Shown here: piece after piece, positions 1 through 10,257 of the stretch
Layout: every line of letters starts with the position of its first letter
Numbering within the stretch: the first letter of the stretch is position 1
Notes under the pieces: model-generated
The model's input: only the letters and a program-made list of their open reading frames with translations
Told to the model about the DNA's origin: nothing
The model's database searches: none
Assembly: GCF_004211955.1 (NCBI RefSeq)
Contig: NZ_RHJI01000005.1
Location: 1-64,000, forward strand
Origin: Escherichia sp. E1V33
GTDB taxonomy: Bacteria; Pseudomonadota; Gammaproteobacteria; Enterobacterales; Enterobacteriaceae
Length of the DNA stretch: 64,000 nt
Direction: 5' to 3'
Made by a program: the position numbers and the translations under genes

Positions 1-148
1 CGATTATGCGGGATACTTACACAAATTGTAAAGATTAACTTACTCTGTTTATATTCTGACTGTCTGGTTATATCTCAGTGGATATGTAAAATTAATAACA
101 GCTGGTGATCATTCAGTAGTTGACTATAGAAAATTCGCCAGCCGGTCA

Positions 149-187
149 CAGACACGCATCTTTACAGGGCGTGTCTGCGTTTTTTGT
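149..187 (+). terminator. Rho-independent terminator
   Basis: A 9-bp perfect stem (CAGACACGC at 149-157 pairing with GCGTGTCTG at 169-177) is followed by a T-rich run from 180. It would end a transcript entering from the left edge, 30 bases before the ykgJ-like start. The gene it serves lies outside the window. No other signal or gene is visible in positions 1-148. Confidence 0.75.
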
Positions 188-216
188 TGTGATGTATATA
201 GTAGTACTGGTGAATT

Positions 217-546
217 ATGAGCAATCTGAATCCATGCCTGGCGTGTGGTGCCTGTTGTGCATTTTTCCGCGTCTCTTTTTACTGGGCCGAAGCAGATGAT
301 GCAGGCGGCACTATTCCGGCTCATCTTACTGAGCAAATATCCCCTTACCACCGATGTATGATCGGTACTAACCAGAAGGATCCGCGTTGTGTTGCCCTGG
401 CTGGAACGCCTGGAAAAAACGCATCTTGCACCATATACAAGAATCGCTCATCGACATGCCGAGAATTCGCCATGTCTGGCGAGGATGGGGAGATTAATGA
501 GGCATGTAATCGCGCCCGCGCAAAATATGGGCTGCCGCCAATTTAA
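217..546 (+). CDS. ykgJ: YkgJ-family zinc/iron cysteine-cluster protein
   Basis: The 109-residue protein has an N-terminal CxxCxxCC cluster (Cys7, 10, 13, 14) and further cysteines at 47, 58, 71, 81 and 97. This is the pattern of the YkgJ family (CxxCxxCC domain), small proteins thought to bind zinc or an Fe-S cluster; the biochemical role is unknown. Length and sequence closely match E. coli YkgJ as I remember it. In K-12 that gene is in a different part of the chromosome, so this is either a relocated gene or a second copy. It stands alone, is convergent with yeeN, and follows a strong terminator, so it probably has its own promoter in 180-215. The ATG is preceded by a weak GGTGA. Confidence 0.82.
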   Translation: MSNLNPCLACGACCAFFRVSFYWAEADDAGGTIPAHLTEQISPYHRCMIGTNQKDPRCVALAGTPGKNASCTIYKNRSSTCREFAMSGEDGEINEACNRARAKYGLPPI

Positions 547-945
547 AAACATTTTTCATTTTTAATGAGCGCTATAAAACTGCGTATCCATGATTATATT
601 CTGATGTAACATGCCCAGTGCCCGAGTATCAAGAATTAAAAGTCATATATTCCTGATACCGGGCAACGTTTTGCTGAAACCTGTAATTTTAAAAATACAG
701 GTTTCAAAAACTATTCTTGATGTTTCACGTAATAATTAACAGGCATTACATTCTGATATAAACGATATAGCATATATTTATTTTAGACTGTAAACCATTA
801 CGCTTTTCGAACAGTATTCACCCGCTGGATGAACCTTTGCCGTTACTCATGAGATAATAAAAATCAGTAATTTCGATTAGTATTACTTTTTAGAGTTTTT
901 TATAATAAATTGAATATATTATTTTTATAACATTCTTTAAGAGTA
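547..945. other. AT-rich intergenic region with two inverted repeats
   Basis: About 400 bases without a credible gene between the convergent ykgJ-like gene and yeeN. Two structures stand out. One is an imperfect 15-bp inverted repeat pairing 620-635 with 650-664. The other is a perfect 10-bp inverted repeat (GAAACCTGTA at 676-685, TACAGGTTTC at 696-705) around a 10-base AT loop. Neither is followed by a good T-run on either strand. From 705 to 945 I see only AT-rich sequence. Confidence 0.6.
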
Positions 946-972
946 AGAAATCTGCCATAAAGACAGATTTCT
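946..972 (-). terminator. Probable yeeN terminator
   Basis: A perfect 9-bp stem (AGAAATCTG at 946-954, CAGATTTCT at 964-972) lies just beyond the yeeN stop codon. In the minus direction it is followed only by a broken T-run (TTACTCTT), so termination may be partial. Confidence 0.5.
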
Positions 973-983
973 TTAATTCATAA

Positions 984-1700
984 TTAGAGATTTGCAACGT
1001 TATGATATACTTTTTGAACATCATCGTCATCTTCGAGGGCATCAATAAGTCCTTCAAAGATTTCTAAATCTTCTGGTGAAAGCTCAACTTCTGATTGAGC
1101 AATCATTTCTAATTCTGTTGTTGAGAACTTAGTAATTCCAGCTGCTTTTAGAGCTGCAATTCCTTTGTGAAGGTCCGTAGGCTCAGTATAAATGACGATG
1201 TTTCCTTCTTCTTCGGTCACATCACGAACATCCACTTCAGCTTCAAGCAAAATTTCAAAAATACGGTCAGGGTCAGTTCCTTCAAATACAATTACGCCAG
1301 TATTGTCAAACATATAGCTGACAGACCCGGCCGCTCCAATATTCCCGCCTTTTTTATTGAAGATTGTACGAACGTTAGCAATCGTACGGTTAACATTTGA
1401 GGTCAACGTTTCAGCGATAATCATTGAACCACTGGGTCCAAAGCCTTCATAACGTCCTTGTACGAACGTTTCGTCTCCGCCACCTTTGGCTTTATCAATA
1501 GCTTTATCAATAACGTGTTTGGGAACTTGTGCCTGCTTCGCACGTTCAATAACGAACTTTAAGGAAGTGTTTAATTCTGGGTCCGGTTCACCTTGTTTAG
1601 CCGCAGCATAGATTTCCACACCGAATTTTGCATATACTTTAGACGTTGCACCGTCTTTAGCCGTTTTTTTTGCAACAATATTGGCCCATTTACGTCCCAC
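984..1700 (-). CDS. yeeN: YebC/TACO1-family protein YeeN
   Basis: The 238-residue protein opens with GRKWANI and has the three-domain YebC/PmpR layout, including the GRYEGFGP and KKGGNIG segments. It closely matches E. coli YeeN, the paralog of the housekeeping YebC. The family was long annotated as transcriptional regulators; newer work links members to translation, such as easing ribosome stalling at proline runs. The start is GTG at 1698-1700, backed by GAGGAG nine bases upstream. A TATAAT-type -10 lies at 1765-1770. Base composition is AT-rich (23 G/C in 1021-1080), unlike the neighbouring icd. In K-12 yeeN sits near the asn tRNA genes, far from icd, so its position here is unusual. Confidence 0.9.
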   Translation of the reverse strand: MGRKWANIVAKKTAKDGATSKVYAKFGVEIYAAAKQGEPDPELNTSLKFVIERAKQAQVPKHVIDKAIDKAKGGGDETFVQGRYEGFGPSGSMIIAETLTSNVNRTIANVRTIFNKKGGNIGAAGSVSYMFDNTGVIVFEGTDPDRIFEILLEAEVDVRDVTEEEGNIVIYTEPTDLHKGIAALKAAGITKFSTTELEMIAQSEVELSPEDLEIFEGLIDALEDDDDVQKVYHNVANL

Positions 1701-2100
1701 TGGAATAATCTCCTCGAAATTTATTCACATTAATAACAGATTGATAACCTGCGTTTTTCGTCATATTATATCATAACATGAAAAATTTCGTCTATGAGAA
1801 TTAAAAACAGGCTAAATGTATGGCATCGCTTTAATTTTTCACTAATTAAGAATGTTTGATTTAATTACAATTTTTTATTTTTAATAATTTAAATACTGTA
1901 ATAACGCCTAAGATAAAAATAGCGTAATAATCCCGACCAATCATCTGGAAACCATTTTTAGAATAGAACTAAATATTTTCGAGTGTGCATCAATAATAAT
2001 TACCAACAGCTAATAAATTCTTAATCACCTAACTACGATATAAACATTATCTCCCCAAAAAATCCTATGGAGTTTTGATAACTATTGACGTGCTAATACA
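1701..2100. other. AT-rich intergenic region, yeeN promoter side
   Basis: About 450 bases separate yeeN from the end of icd. The minus strand carries a TATAAT hexamer at 1765-1770 with a poor -35 about 18 bases upstream, a plausible yeeN promoter. From 1800 to 2100 I see no open frame, repeat, RNA gene or second copy of the icd 3' end that would mark an e14-type attachment site. Confidence 0.5.
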
Positions 2101-2102
2101 GA

Positions 2103-2127
2103 AAACGGGCGTGTTATACGCCCGTTT
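2103..2127 (-). terminator. icd terminator hairpin
   Basis: A 10-bp stem (AAACGGGCGT at 2103-2112 pairing with ACGCCCGTTT at 2118-2127) lies 23 bases beyond the icd stop. In the minus direction it runs into TTTTC. Confidence 0.7.
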
Positions 2128-2149
2128 AAATATTTAACACATGTAGTGA

Positions 2150-3400
2150 TTACATGTTCTTGATGATCGCATCACCAAATTCTGAACATTTCAGCAGTTT
2201 AGCGCCTTCCATCAGACGTTCGAAGTCATAGGTTACGGTCTTCGCATTGATTGCGCCTTCCATACCTTTAACAATCAGGTCTGCGGCTTCAGTCCAGCCC
2301 ATATGGCGTAACATCATCTCTGCGGAGAGAATAATAGAGCCAGGGTTTACTTTGTCCTGACCGGCATATTTCGGCGCAGTACCGTGGGTAGCTTCAAACA
2401 GGGCGCATTCGTCACCGATGTTTGCGCCAGGGGCGATACCGATACCGCCAACCTGCGCTGCCAGGGCGTCAGAAATGTAGTCACCGTTCAGGTTCATACA
2501 GGCGATAACATCATATTCAGCCGGACGCAGCAGGATCTGTTGCAGGAACGCATCAGCGATCACGTCTTTAATGACGATCTCTTTGCCGGTATTCGGGTTT
2601 TTAACTTTCAGCCACGGGCCACCGTCGATCAGTTCACCGCCAAACTCTTCACGCGCCAGCTGGTAGCCCCAGTCTTTAAACGCGCCTTCGGTGAACTTCA
2701 TGATGTTGCCTTTGTGTACCAGGGTCACAGAGTCACAGTCGTTAGCAATTGCGTATTCAATCGCGGCACGGACCAGACGTTTGGTGCCTTCTTCAGAACA
2801 CGGCTTGATACCGATACCGCAATGTTCCGGGAAGCGAATTTTCTTCACGCCCATCTCTTCACGCAGGAATTTAATCACTTTCTCAGCGTCAGCAGAGTCA
2901 GCTTTCCATTCGATACCCGCATAAATGTCTTCCGAGTTTTCACGGAAGATAACCATATCGGTCAGTTCAGGGTGTTTAACCGGGCTTGGGGTGCCCTGAT
3001 AGTAACGTACCGGACGCAGGCAGATGTAGAGATCCAGTTCCTGGCGCAGGGCAACGTTGAGAGAACGAATGCCGCCACCAACCGGAGTGGTCAGCGGGCC
3101 TTTAATAGCAACGCGATATTCACGAATCAGATCGAGGGTTTCAGCAGGCAGCCAGACATCCTGACCATAAACCTGTGTGGATTTTTCACCGGTGTAAATT
3201 TCCATCCAGGAGATTTTACGCTCGCCTTTATAGGCTTTCTCGACTGCAGCGTCGACCACTTTCAGCATGGCTGGGGTTACATCTACACCGATTCCATCAC
3301 CTTCAATGTAAGGGATAATCGGGTTTTCAGGAACGTTGAGTTTGCCGTTTTGCAGGGTGATCTTCTTGCCTTGTGCCGGAACAACTACTTTACTTTCCAT
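2150..3400 (-). CDS. icd: Isocitrate dehydrogenase (NADP+)
   Basis: This 416-residue TCA-cycle enzyme oxidatively decarboxylates isocitrate to 2-oxoglutarate, making NADPH in the cytosol. Length and sequence match E. coli Icd. Ser113 in the GGGIRSLN loop is the residue phosphorylated by AceK to divert flux into the glyoxylate shunt. The ATG is preceded by a strong AAGGAGAGG. The 3' end of icd is the attachment site of e14 and phage 21 in other strains. Here it is intact, ends normally (DAIIKNM), and no prophage follows. Confidence 0.98.
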   Translation of the reverse strand: MESKVVVPAQGKKITLQNGKLNVPENPIIPYIEGDGIGVDVTPAMLKVVDAAVEKAYKGERKISWMEIYTGEKSTQVYGQDVWLPAETLDLIREYRVAIKGPLTTPVGGGIRSLNVALRQELDLYICLRPVRYYQGTPSPVKHPELTDMVIFRENSEDIYAGIEWKADSADAEKVIKFLREEMGVKKIRFPEHCGIGIKPCSEEGTKRLVRAAIEYAIANDCDSVTLVHKGNIMKFTEGAFKDWGYQLAREEFGGELIDGGPWLKVKNPNTGKEIVIKDVIADAFLQQILLRPAEYDVIACMNLNGDYISDALAAQVGGIGIAPGANIGDECALFEATHGTAPKYAGQDKVNPGSIILSAEMMLRHMGWTEAADLIVKGMEGAINAKTVTYDFERLMEGAKLLKCSEFGDAIIKNM

Positions 3401-3493
3401 TCACCTCTCCTTCGAGCGCTACTGGTTTGCTCGTCTGCCACCACGTTGCATATGCGTTTGCGTCCTGCGATACGGATGCTTTAGAGCAATTTT

Positions 3494-3522
3494 TTGTTAA
3501 TGATTTGTAATTGGCTTGTCAA
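3494..3522 (-). promoter_or_regulatory. icd promoter
   Basis: On the minus strand TTGACA (3517-3522) and TAACAA (3494-3499) are separated by 17 bases. The start site would fall about 90 bases before the icd ATG. It is back-to-back with the old rluE promoter. Confidence 0.6.
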
Positions 3523-3544
3523 TACTACCCTATTGTTTGCCGTC

Positions 3545-3573
3545 ATGAAAGATGCGCGTTATTAGGCTATAAT
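3545..3573 (+). promoter_or_regulatory. Stranded native rluE promoter
   Basis: A perfect TATAAT at 3568-3573 has no good -35 (TGAAAG-like). It precedes the ATG at 3602 that encodes MQKTSFR, the rluE start known from K-12. Because the islet splits rluE a few codons later, this promoter now reads into islet DNA. An in-frame ATG at 3572 overlaps the -10 and is unlikely to be used. Confidence 0.5.
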
Positions 3574-3601
3574 GCGGCAATTCATAATCTCTGAAAATAC
3601 C

Positions 3602-3775
3602 ATGCAAAAAACTTCTTTTAGACCAAAGACAGTATTTTCCCGACCTTCAAATAAAGTATTAAATATCAATTATTTACACCAGATTTTAAGCAATAAAAAA
3701 CCACCAGAGATAACTAACAGGGTGCTATTTGGTCAAAATTTGACATTACTCGATTCAGCGACTAACTCACTTTGA
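3602..3775 (+). pseudogene. Separated 5' fragment of rluE fused to islet sequence
   Basis: The first seven codons, MQKTSFR, match the N-terminus of E. coli K-12 RluE as I remember it. After SFR the frame runs 50 codons into unrelated AT-rich islet sequence before stopping at 3775. The rest of RluE resumes 1.5 kb away at 5128. The product, if made, would be a meaningless 57-residue chimera. I read this as the left scar of an insertion rather than a functional gene. Confidence 0.7.
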
Positions 3776-3859
3776 GCACTATAGGGAAAATTATCAAAAG
3801 TCATGGTTGAAGCGACAAGCAACGAGTAAATTATGGCATCCACCCTTTTTGAGGTTCAC

Positions 3860-3981
3860 ATGAAACGCTTTGCACTGATAGCTGTGACACTCGTTGCCTT
3901 ACTGGTTCAGGTTCTGCATCTGCTGCAACCGAAGGAATCAACTTCAAGTACCAGAAACACTATATAACAATGGAGTGTTGA
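3860..3981 (+). pseudogene. Short signal-peptide ORF, apparently frameshifted
   Basis: An ATG at 3860 with GAGG five bases upstream begins MKRFALIAVTLVA, a good Sec signal start. The frame then ends at 3967 after 35 residues that do not look natural. A shift near 3897-3904 gives a frame reading LTGSGSASAATEG, with an AxA-type cleavage site and a short tail ending at TGA 3979-3981. One lost base is the simplest explanation. Either way the mature product would be under 20 residues, so a larger ancestor was probably truncated. No family recognised. Confidence 0.4.
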
Positions 3982-3984
3982 AAA

Positions 3985-4434
3985 ATGGATACTACCGAAG
4001 AACGCAATGGAACATATTTCTACAGAGGACACCCGAACCTGTCCAAAATAGAACTACTCAACGTCATATTCCTTGAAGCATTCTGTAAGGAATTGGGGAT
4101 TGATTCGGTATCAGGTGCAGCAATCTTATCTGGTCAACCGTGGCTGAGTACAAGAGCGAAGCCGCAAGGGGCAACCCTGGGAACAAGTGTTGTCTCAAAG
4201 TATGCGCGTATACTGATGAGAGATGCACGCATGCCTTTTGGTATTTCTTTTCATACACCAGTGGGTGTAAGGATGCAGAAATCTAATAAGCTTGCTGCAA
4301 TCATCGCTCGTTGGGTTCCGTGGATTGGTTGGGCTTCACTGTCGATGAGTCTTTACAGGGTTTCGACTCGTACCCAGGGAAAATACAATCTGATTGCCAA
4401 ACATCAAGACCGTATTAAGTGGACTTCCTTCTAA
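3985..4434 (+). CDS. Small protein of unknown function, STM2901-like
   Basis: 149 residues. The ATG begins three bases after the preceding stop. The sequence has a moderately hydrophobic stretch (about residues 109-125, IIARWVPWIGWASLSM) that could be one membrane segment, and basic residues at the end. It resembles proteins I recall being annotated as STM2901 family, commonly found next to DUF1493 proteins in enterobacterial islands; that match is from memory. It overlaps the next gene at TAATG, so the two are probably translationally coupled. Function unknown. Confidence 0.6.
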   Translation: MDTTEERNGTYFYRGHPNLSKIELLNVIFLEAFCKELGIDSVSGAAILSGQPWLSTRAKPQGATLGTSVVSKYARILMRDARMPFGISFHTPVGVRMQKSNKLAAIIARWVPWIGWASLSMSLYRVSTRTQGKYNLIAKHQDRIKWTSF

Positions 4435-4769
4435 TGGCGACAACAATCACAGTCAAAGTTTTAGCCCTGTTCCGTGATGAGATTCCAGGTTATCAGGATG
4501 ACCACGGGAAGGAAATTCCGTTAGAACTGGACTCTGATTTGTTCGACTATCCACGAGATGATTTAGAGGACGCTATACGGAAATACAAAGAGAGGTTTGG
4601 GATTAACCTGGATAATCTGGACTGGTCTTTGTACCTTCCGTGGGAGTCTGCGCCATTGCTTCAACGATGGTTCAGGCTCAAGCAGGAAGAGGTAGAAGCA
4701 ACACGTTTACCGTTAACTGTACGGATGTTTGCAGAATCAGCAGAAGCGGGAAAATGGCTCTATCAGTAG
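4434..4769 (+). CDS. DUF1493-family protein
   Basis: Starting at the ATG that overlaps the upstream stop (TAATG, 4432-4436), the product is 111 residues, the usual size of DUF1493 proteins. Features are an acidic central region (DLFDYPRDDLEDAIRKY) and a tryptophan-rich segment (LDWSLYLPWES). The family is known from Salmonella and E. coli islands and has no established function. A GTG at 4419 would add five residues but lacks support. It forms a two-gene unit with the preceding ORF and is followed by a hairpin at 4778-4796. Confidence 0.7.
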   Translation: MATTITVKVLALFRDEIPGYQDDHGKEIPLELDSDLFDYPRDDLEDAIRKYKERFGINLDNLDWSLYLPWESAPLLQRWFRLKQEEVEATRLPLTVRMFAESAEAGKWLYQ

Positions 4770-4777
4770 AATGAAAA

Positions 4778-4800
4778 AAGGGGGCCGCAATGCCCCTCTT
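4778..4800 (+). terminator. Terminator after the islet gene pair
   Basis: GGGGC and GCCCC form a short stem around CGCAAT just after the DUF1493 stop, followed by TCTTATTA. The stem is short, so termination may be modest. Confidence 0.45.
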
Positions 4801-5102
4801 ATTACTACTGATGATGGTAGTAGTAAAGCATCATCCTTAACTTGAACAGTGAAGTGCTGTCACCCATCAGTAATACAGAAACACTATTTTCTATCCCAGT
4901 ATTTATTCAATTCATCAATGTAAAATGTGTTCATTGGGTCATATTTATCACCATGCAGCCACACAACCGCTGCTCACTAACCAAGGTATTGATGAAACCG
5001 CGCTGAAGAGCCTGAACCCTGAACCTCTAACGAGTACCTTAAAAGTCCAATGCAATCCGACACTGTGCTACCCTCTGCGTATAGCTCTATTTGGAATTTA
5101 CC
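4801..5102. other. Right part of the islet, largely non-coding
   Basis: About 300 bases without an intact gene. The minus strand carries a decayed C-terminal coding scrap at 4884-4973. From 4980 to 5102 there is only the leader of the replacement rluE start, with a weak TATAGC -10 candidate near 5081. No integrase, tRNA or longer repeat was seen. Confidence 0.45.
4884..4973 (-). pseudogene. C-terminal remnant of an unidentified gene
   Basis: On the minus strand a 29-codon open stretch reads like natural protein (WLHGDKYDPMNTFYIDEL and on to a TAG at 4884-4886). Its upstream side is closed by an in-frame TGA at 4974-4976. No start codon or ribosome site fits. I take it for the tail of a gene cut off when the islet was trimmed; the family is not recognised. 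Confidence 0.35.
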
Positions 5103-5741
5103 ATGAAATACTTTAGCGATTCTAAATCTTCTTTTAGAAAAAAACAGGTTAGTCGACTAAACCCGCAACACTCCACTAAGCGCAAGCCAGAAAACCAGCC
5201 CACACGTGTGATCCTGTTTAATAAACCTTACGATGTCCTGCCACAGTTCACCGATGAAGCCGGGCGCAAAACATTAAAAGAATTCATCCCGGTTCAGGGT
5301 GTTTATGCGGCAGGTCGTCTTGACCGCGATAGCGAAGGGTTATTGGTGCTGACCAATAATGGTGCGCTACAGGCGCGTTTAACCCAGCCAGGTAAACGCA
5401 CTGGAAAAATCTATTACGTGCAGGTGGAAGGCATTCCCACGGAAGACGCACTTGAAGCCTTGCGCAATGGCGTAACCTTAAATGATGGCCCTACCCTGCC
5501 CGCGGGCGTGGAATTGGTTGAAGAGCCGGAGTGGTTATGGCCGCGTAATCCGCCGATTCGTGAACGTAAAAGTATTCCCACCAGCTGGCTGAAGATTACT
5601 TTATATGAAGGACGTAATCGCCAGGTGCGCCGCATGACCGCCCATGTCGGTTTCCCTACACTGCGACTGATTCGCTATGCCATGGGCAATTACACACTGG
5701 ATAATCTCGCTAACGGCGAATGGCGAGAAGCAACAGAATAA
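5103..5741 (+). CDS. rluE: 23S rRNA pseudouridine(2457) synthase with islet-supplied N-terminus
   Basis: RsuA-family enzyme that isomerises U2457 of 23S rRNA. The catalytic Asp is in GRLDRDSEG (Asp74), and the C-terminal GRNRQVRRM motif is present. From SFR (residues 10-12) onward it aligns without gaps to K-12 RluE. The first nine residues, MKYFSDSKS, come from the islet and replace MQKT. I chose the ATG at 5103; an in-frame TTG at 5091 is possible. No strong Shine-Dalgarno is visible. The catalytic domain is untouched, so activity is expected, but expression now depends on islet DNA. It is followed nine bases later by nudJ. Confidence 0.93.
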   Translation: MKYFSDSKSSFRKKQVSRLNPQHSTKRKPENQPTRVILFNKPYDVLPQFTDEAGRKTLKEFIPVQGVYAAGRLDRDSEGLLVLTNNGALQARLTQPGKRTGKIYYVQVEGIPTEDALEALRNGVTLNDGPTLPAGVELVEEPEWLWPRNPPIRERKSIPTSWLKITLYEGRNRQVRRMTAHVGFPTLRLIRYAMGNYTLDNLANGEWREATE

Positions 5742-5750
5742 GGATGCACA

Positions 5751-7372
<1,622 letters not shown>

Positions 7373-7407
7373 TTATTGTCTTTAATTACAACAAGGAAGC
7401 AGTGAAC

Positions 7408-8049
7408 GTGGCAAAGAATTACTATGACATCACCCTCGCCCTGGCCGGAATTTGTCAGTCGGCACGCCTGGTGCAACAACTCGCTCACCAGGGGCATTGT
7501 GATGCCGATGCGCTACACGTCTCACTCAACAGTATTATTGATATGAACCCCAGCTCCACGTTGGCGGTTTTTGGCGGCAGCGAAGCCAATCTGCGCGTCG
7601 GGCTGGAAACCCTGCTTGGCGTGCTCAATGCCAGCAGTCGCCAGGGCTTAAACGCTGAGTTAACCCGCTACACTCTTAGCCTTATGGTACTTGAGCGCAA
7701 ACTTTCCTCAGCGAAAGGTGCGCTCGACACTCTGGGCAACCGGATCAACGGCCTGCAACGCCAGCTCGAACACTTCGATTTACAGTCCGAAACGCTGATG
7801 AGCGCGATGGCTGCTATCTATGTTGATGTGATTAGCCCGCTTGGCCCGCGCATTCAGGTCACCGGTTCCCCTGCTGTACTGCAAAGCCCACAAGTGCAGG
7901 CGAAAGTTCGCGCAACCCTGCTGGCAGGCATTCGCGCCGCCGTGCTCTGGCACCAGGTCGGCGGCGGACGTCTGCAATTGATGTTTTCTCGTAATCGCCT
8001 GACCACTCAGGCAAAACAAATTCTTGCTCATTTAACCCCGGAGTTGTGA
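7408..8049 (+). CDS. hflD: HflD, regulator of lysogeny and membrane-associated protein
   Basis: 213 residues if started at the GTG at 7408 (AKNYYD), matching K-12; a GTG two codons earlier is less likely. AAGGAA lies nine bases upstream. HflD is a mostly helical, peripheral inner-membrane protein that binds phage lambda CII and promotes its degradation; its host role is unclear. It sits between mnmA and purB, only three bases before the purB ATG, so purB is probably read from the same transcript. Confidence 0.94.
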   Translation: MAKNYYDITLALAGICQSARLVQQLAHQGHCDADALHVSLNSIIDMNPSSTLAVFGGSEANLRVGLETLLGVLNASSRQGLNAELTRYTLSLMVLERKLSSAKGALDTLGNRINGLQRQLEHFDLQSETLMSAMAAIYVDVISPLGPRIQVTGSPAVLQSPQVQAKVRATLLAGIRAAVLWHQVGGGRLQLMFSRNRLTTQAKQILAHLTPEL

Positions 8050-9423
<1,374 letters not shown>

Positions 9424-9436
9424 GCCTCGTATCAGT

Positions 9437-9465
9437 GCCGGATGGTGATGCCGTCCGGCCTGTTT
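9437..9465 (+). terminator. purB terminator, REP-like hairpin
   Basis: GCCGGATGG pairs with CCGTCCGGC (9437-9459) with one T-G pair and a TGATG loop, followed by CTGTTTATT. The stem resembles a short REP unit. Confidence 0.55.
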
Positions 9466-9508
9466 ATTAAGATAATCCGCTTTTCTATTTATACTTCCCT
9501 TCCCCACT

Positions 9509-9543
9509 GGTTTATTTAATGTTTACCCCCACAACCACATAAT
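9509..9543 (+). promoter_or_regulatory. PhoP-autoregulated phoPQ promoter
   Basis: A PhoP box, GGTTTA-N5-TGTTTA, spans 9509-9525. Twelve bases after it comes a CATAAT -10 (9538-9543). This is the arrangement of PhoP-activated promoters, in which the box replaces the -35, and supports positive autoregulation of phoPQ. Confidence 0.85.
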
Positions 9544-9585
9544 CGCGTTACACTATTTTTATAATTAAGACAGGGAGAAATAAAA

Positions 9586-10257
9586 ATGCGCGTACTGGTT
9601 GTCGAAGACAATGCGTTGTTACGTCACCATCTTAAAGTTCAGATTCAGGACGCTGGTCATCAGGTCGATGACGCAGAAGATGCCAAAGAAGCAGATTATT
9701 ATCTCAACGAACATTTACCAGATATTGCGATTGTCGATCTCGGTTTGCCTGACGAAGATGGTTTGTCGCTGATCCGTCGCTGGCGTAGTAATGATGTTTC
9801 ACTGCCAATTCTGGTATTAACCGCTCGTGAAAGCTGGCAGGACAAAGTTGAAGTATTAAGCGCCGGTGCTGACGATTACGTGACTAAACCCTTTCATATT
9901 GAAGAAGTAATGGCTCGGATGCAGGCATTGATGCGGCGTAATAGCGGTCTGGCTTCACAGGTTATTTCACTGCCGCCGTTTCAGGTTGATCTTTCCCGTC
10001 GCGAATTATCCATTAGTGACGAAGTGATCAAACTGACCGCATTTGAATACACCATTATGGAAACCTTAATCCGTAACAACGGCAAAGTTGTCAGTAAAGA
10101 TTCATTGATGCTACAGCTCTACCCGGATGCCGAACTGCGGGAAAGTCATACCATTGATGTCCTGATGGGCAGGCTGCGCAAAAAAATTCAGGCGCAATAC
10201 CCGCACGAGGTGATTACCACCGTTCGCGGCCAGGGTTATCTTTTCGAATTGCGCTGA
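9586..10257 (+). CDS. phoP: Response regulator PhoP
   Basis: 223 residues. The receiver domain (about 1-115) has the acidic pocket Glu7-Asp8, phosphoacceptor Asp51 (IVDLGLP) and Lys101 region (VTKPF). The C-terminal OmpR-type winged helix binds PhoP boxes. It controls Mg2+ transport, LPS modification and acid and peptide resistance under PhoQ. A GGGAG lies upstream of the ATG. The stop overlaps the phoQ start (TGATG). Confidence 0.98.
   Translation: MRVLVVEDNALLRHHLKVQIQDAGHQVDDAEDAKEADYYLNEHLPDIAIVDLGLPDEDGLSLIRRWRSNDVSLPILVLTARESWQDKVEVLSAGADDYVTKPFHIEEVMARMQALMRRNSGLASQVISLPPFQVDLSRRELSISDEVIKLTAFEYTIMETLIRNNGKVVSKDSLMLQLYPDAELRESHTIDVLMGRLRKKIQAQYPHEVITTVRGQGYLFELR

Larger units (their letters stand above)
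3612..5127. mobile_element. 1.5-kb islet inserted in the 5' end of rluE
   Basis: An 11-bp direct repeat, CTTCTTTTAGA, occurs at 3612-3622 and 5128-5138, in the same codon phase and in both cases encoding SFR of RluE. Left of the first copy is the normal icd-rluE intergenic region plus the native RluE start. Right of the second copy RluE continues in register. Between them are 1.5 kb of lower-GC DNA with small ORFs. The layout (core repeat in a gene's 5' end, new 5' end supplied by the element) is what site-specific integration leaves. No integrase is present, so this is a deletion remnant or a passively retained cassette. Confidence 0.7.

Noticed and set aside
1-148. tRNA or prophage end at the left edge
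   Set aside because: No cloverleaf, CCA end or phage-like coding sequence could be seen in these bases.
676-705. Perfect inverted repeat as a terminator
   Set aside because: It lacks a T-run on both strands; kept only as an inverted repeat.
2103-2200. e14/phage 21 attachment site next to icd
   Set aside because: The icd 3' end is intact and normal, but no second copy of the core and no phage gene is visible in the window, so occupation cannot be claimed.
2384-3484. 366-codon open frame antisense to icd
   Set aside because: The opposite strand encodes full-length Icd with all catalytic residues; the antisense product resembles nothing and has no start signal.
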